Shown here: positions 7,566-8,384 of the stretch, in pieces | Layout: each line of letters starts with the position of its first letter | Numbering within the stretch: the stretch's first letter is position 1 | NCBI GenBank assembly: GCA_030609865.1 | Contig: JAUWSZ010000071.1 | Span: 1 to 8,384, forward strand | Source of the DNA: a bacterium | GTDB lineage: Bacteria > Desulfobacterota > DSWW01 | Length of the DNA: 8,384 nucleotides | Reading direction: 5' to 3' | Notes under the pieces: generated by a model | The model's database searches: none | Told to the model about the DNA's origin: nothing | What the model saw: the letters and a program-made list of their open reading frames with translations, nothing else | Position numbers and translations under genes: made by a program

Positions 7566-8182
7566 AGTCGAACCGGAGCAAGCGAAGAACCTCCACCCGG
7601 GAGGTCCACGTCGCGGATGTGGACCTGACACCGATCATGTGCCTGTTCATCATCCTGGTACCCCTGCTCCTTCTCTCCGCGGTCTTCGAGCGCCTGTCCG
7701 CCCTTCAGGTGCACCTTCCGGAGGCGTCCACGATCGAGGAGACGGAGAAGTCGGAAGAGGGGCCCACAGGGATCGTGGAACTCCGGCTCCTCGTCGAGGA
7801 GGACGGGCTCGGGCTGGAAGTCACGCTCAGCCACGATCCTGCGGGCAAGGAAAAAGAGATCTATGAGGATGTCCGCTACGATTTTCCGATCCAGGGGGAT
7901 CTGTACGATCTGGAAAAGCTGCGTGAGACCCTGCTGGAACTCAAGCGGCAATACCCGAGGCATGAGGAGATTGTCTTCCTCGTGGACGACAAGGTATCCT
8001 ACGATGTGATCGTCCAGGCCATGGATACTTGTCGACTGGAATATTACGCGGAAGAGGGAAAAAAGAGGAGCCGGCCCCTGTTCCCGGAGATCTCCCTGTC
8101 CGAGCCTTTCTCCGAGGAGGGGGACTTCGAGGGACTCCGGAAGGGCACCCGGGAGATCGATAAGAAACTCGGAATCAGGTAG
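7562..8182 (+). CDS. ExbD/TolR-type protein lacking the usual membrane aspartate
   Basis: A 206-residue protein starting with GTG in a GTGA overlap with the ExbB gene. It has a basic cytoplasmic N-terminus (KSNRSKRRT), a single membrane segment at about 22-42 and a periplasmic domain. VADVDLTPIMCLFIIL aligns with the ExbD/TolR signature, whose form in E. coli ExbD is NVTPFIDVMLVLL. Here Cys27 occupies the position of the proton-carrying Asp (Asp25 of ExbD, Asp23 of TolR), and Pro34 interrupts the helix. The periplasmic part is typical of the family: LEKLRETLLELKRQYP (117-132) and IVFLVDDKVSYDVIVQAMD (137-155). At 206 residues it is longer than the roughly 140 of ExbD/TolR, with extra sequence at about 85-115 and a tail after 160. 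It probably pairs with the second ExbD-type protein in the ExbB ring. No frameshift is seen, and the intact domain argues against a decayed gene. Confidence 0.92.
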   Translation: MKSNRSKRRTSTREVHVADVDLTPIMCLFIILVPLLLLSAVFERLSALQVHLPEASTIEETEKSEEGPTGIVELRLLVEEDGLGLEVTLSHDPAGKEKEIYEDVRYDFPIQGDLYDLEKLRETLLELKRQYPRHEEIVFLVDDKVSYDVIVQAMDTCRLEYYAEEGKKRSRPLFPEISLSEPFSEEGDFEGLRKGTREIDKKLGIR

Positions 8183-8187
8183 GAACG

Positions 8188-8384
8188 ATGGCACAGGAAC
8201 CCATGGCCAAGATCGCGCGGGCCCGTCGGTCCCAGGACATGTCTGGCGACCGGTCGCCGATTCTGCTCACACCCCTGGTCGATATGTTTGTCATCCTGCT
8301 GATCTTTCTCCTGCTGAGTTACTCCACAGGCGGCCACTTGATGTACATGGCCGAAAGCGTCCTGATGCCGGAATCGGTGAGCCG
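8188..8384 (+). CDS. Second ExbD/TolR-type protein, cut by window edge
   Basis: The first 65 codons are visible, with no stop before the window ends. ATG 8188 follows the previous stop by five bases, and AGGAA (8181-8185) overlapping that stop may serve as a ribosome binding site. After a basic cytoplasmic stretch (KIARARRSQ, 8-16) comes SPILLTPLVDMFVILLIFLL, the family signature and single membrane helix, with Asp32 at the proton-carrying position. The periplasmic domain begins at about residue 47 and is incomplete. This protein is expected to supply the ionisable residue of the motor together with the ExbB-type ring. It is the second ExbD-type gene in a row, as in the aglQ-aglS pair of Myxococcus. 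Without the rest of the gene, assignment to a precise subfamily is not possible. Confidence 0.9.
   Translation, partial: MAQEPMAKIARARRSQDMSGDRSPILLTPLVDMFVILLIFLLLSYSTGGHLMYMAESVLMPESVS

Noticed and set aside
1..8384. CRISPR array, tRNA, rRNA or insertion sequence
   Set aside because: No regularly spaced direct repeats, tRNA-like cloverleaf, rRNA signature, transposase or terminal inverted repeats were seen on either strand.

Overview
The window is GC-rich and tightly packed on one strand. All six supportable genes point to the right, and the last one runs off the right edge. The style suggests a Gram-negative bacterium of the deltaproteobacterial (Myxococcota/Desulfobacterota) type or a neighbouring phylum. 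The reasons are the GC-rich coding bias (frequent Leu CTC and Glu GAG), two very TPR-rich exported proteins beside an ExbB/ExbD motor, and an intergenic inverted repeat of the ATTCCCG...CGGGAAT kind. This assignment is inference; no taxonomic marker gene is present.

Layout: positions 1-220 are non-coding and full of small repeats and hairpins, with at best a weak promoter. An exported 732-residue TPR protein follows (221-2419). Fifteen bases later comes a 1334-residue exported TPR protein (2435-6439). A 120-base gap leads to a small 108-residue exported protein of unknown function (6560-6886). Then comes a compact motor module: a MotA/TolQ/ExbB proton-channel subunit (6927-7565), an ExbD/TolR-type protein (7562-8182, overlapping its neighbour by 4 bases) and a second ExbD/TolR-type protein (8188 to beyond 8384).

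How they may work together: one ExbB-type stator ring protein and two ExbD-type proteins form an inner-membrane machine that would use proton motive force, as in Tol-Pal, Ton and the Agl motor of Myxococcus gliding. The two TPR proteins and the small protein carry export signals and would lie in the periplasm or at the outer membrane, where they could be scaffold or partner proteins receiving force from the motor. One ExbB plus two ExbDs with large TPR proteins resembles the Agl/Glt machinery and its relatives in non-gliding bacteria, but the cargo or process moved here cannot be read from the sequence.

The most striking detail is that the two ExbD-type proteins are unequal. The second keeps the transmembrane aspartate of the family (LTPLVD), whereas the first has cysteine at the aligned position (LTPIMC). 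The predicted motor may therefore be an asymmetric heterodimer with only one proton-carrying aspartate.
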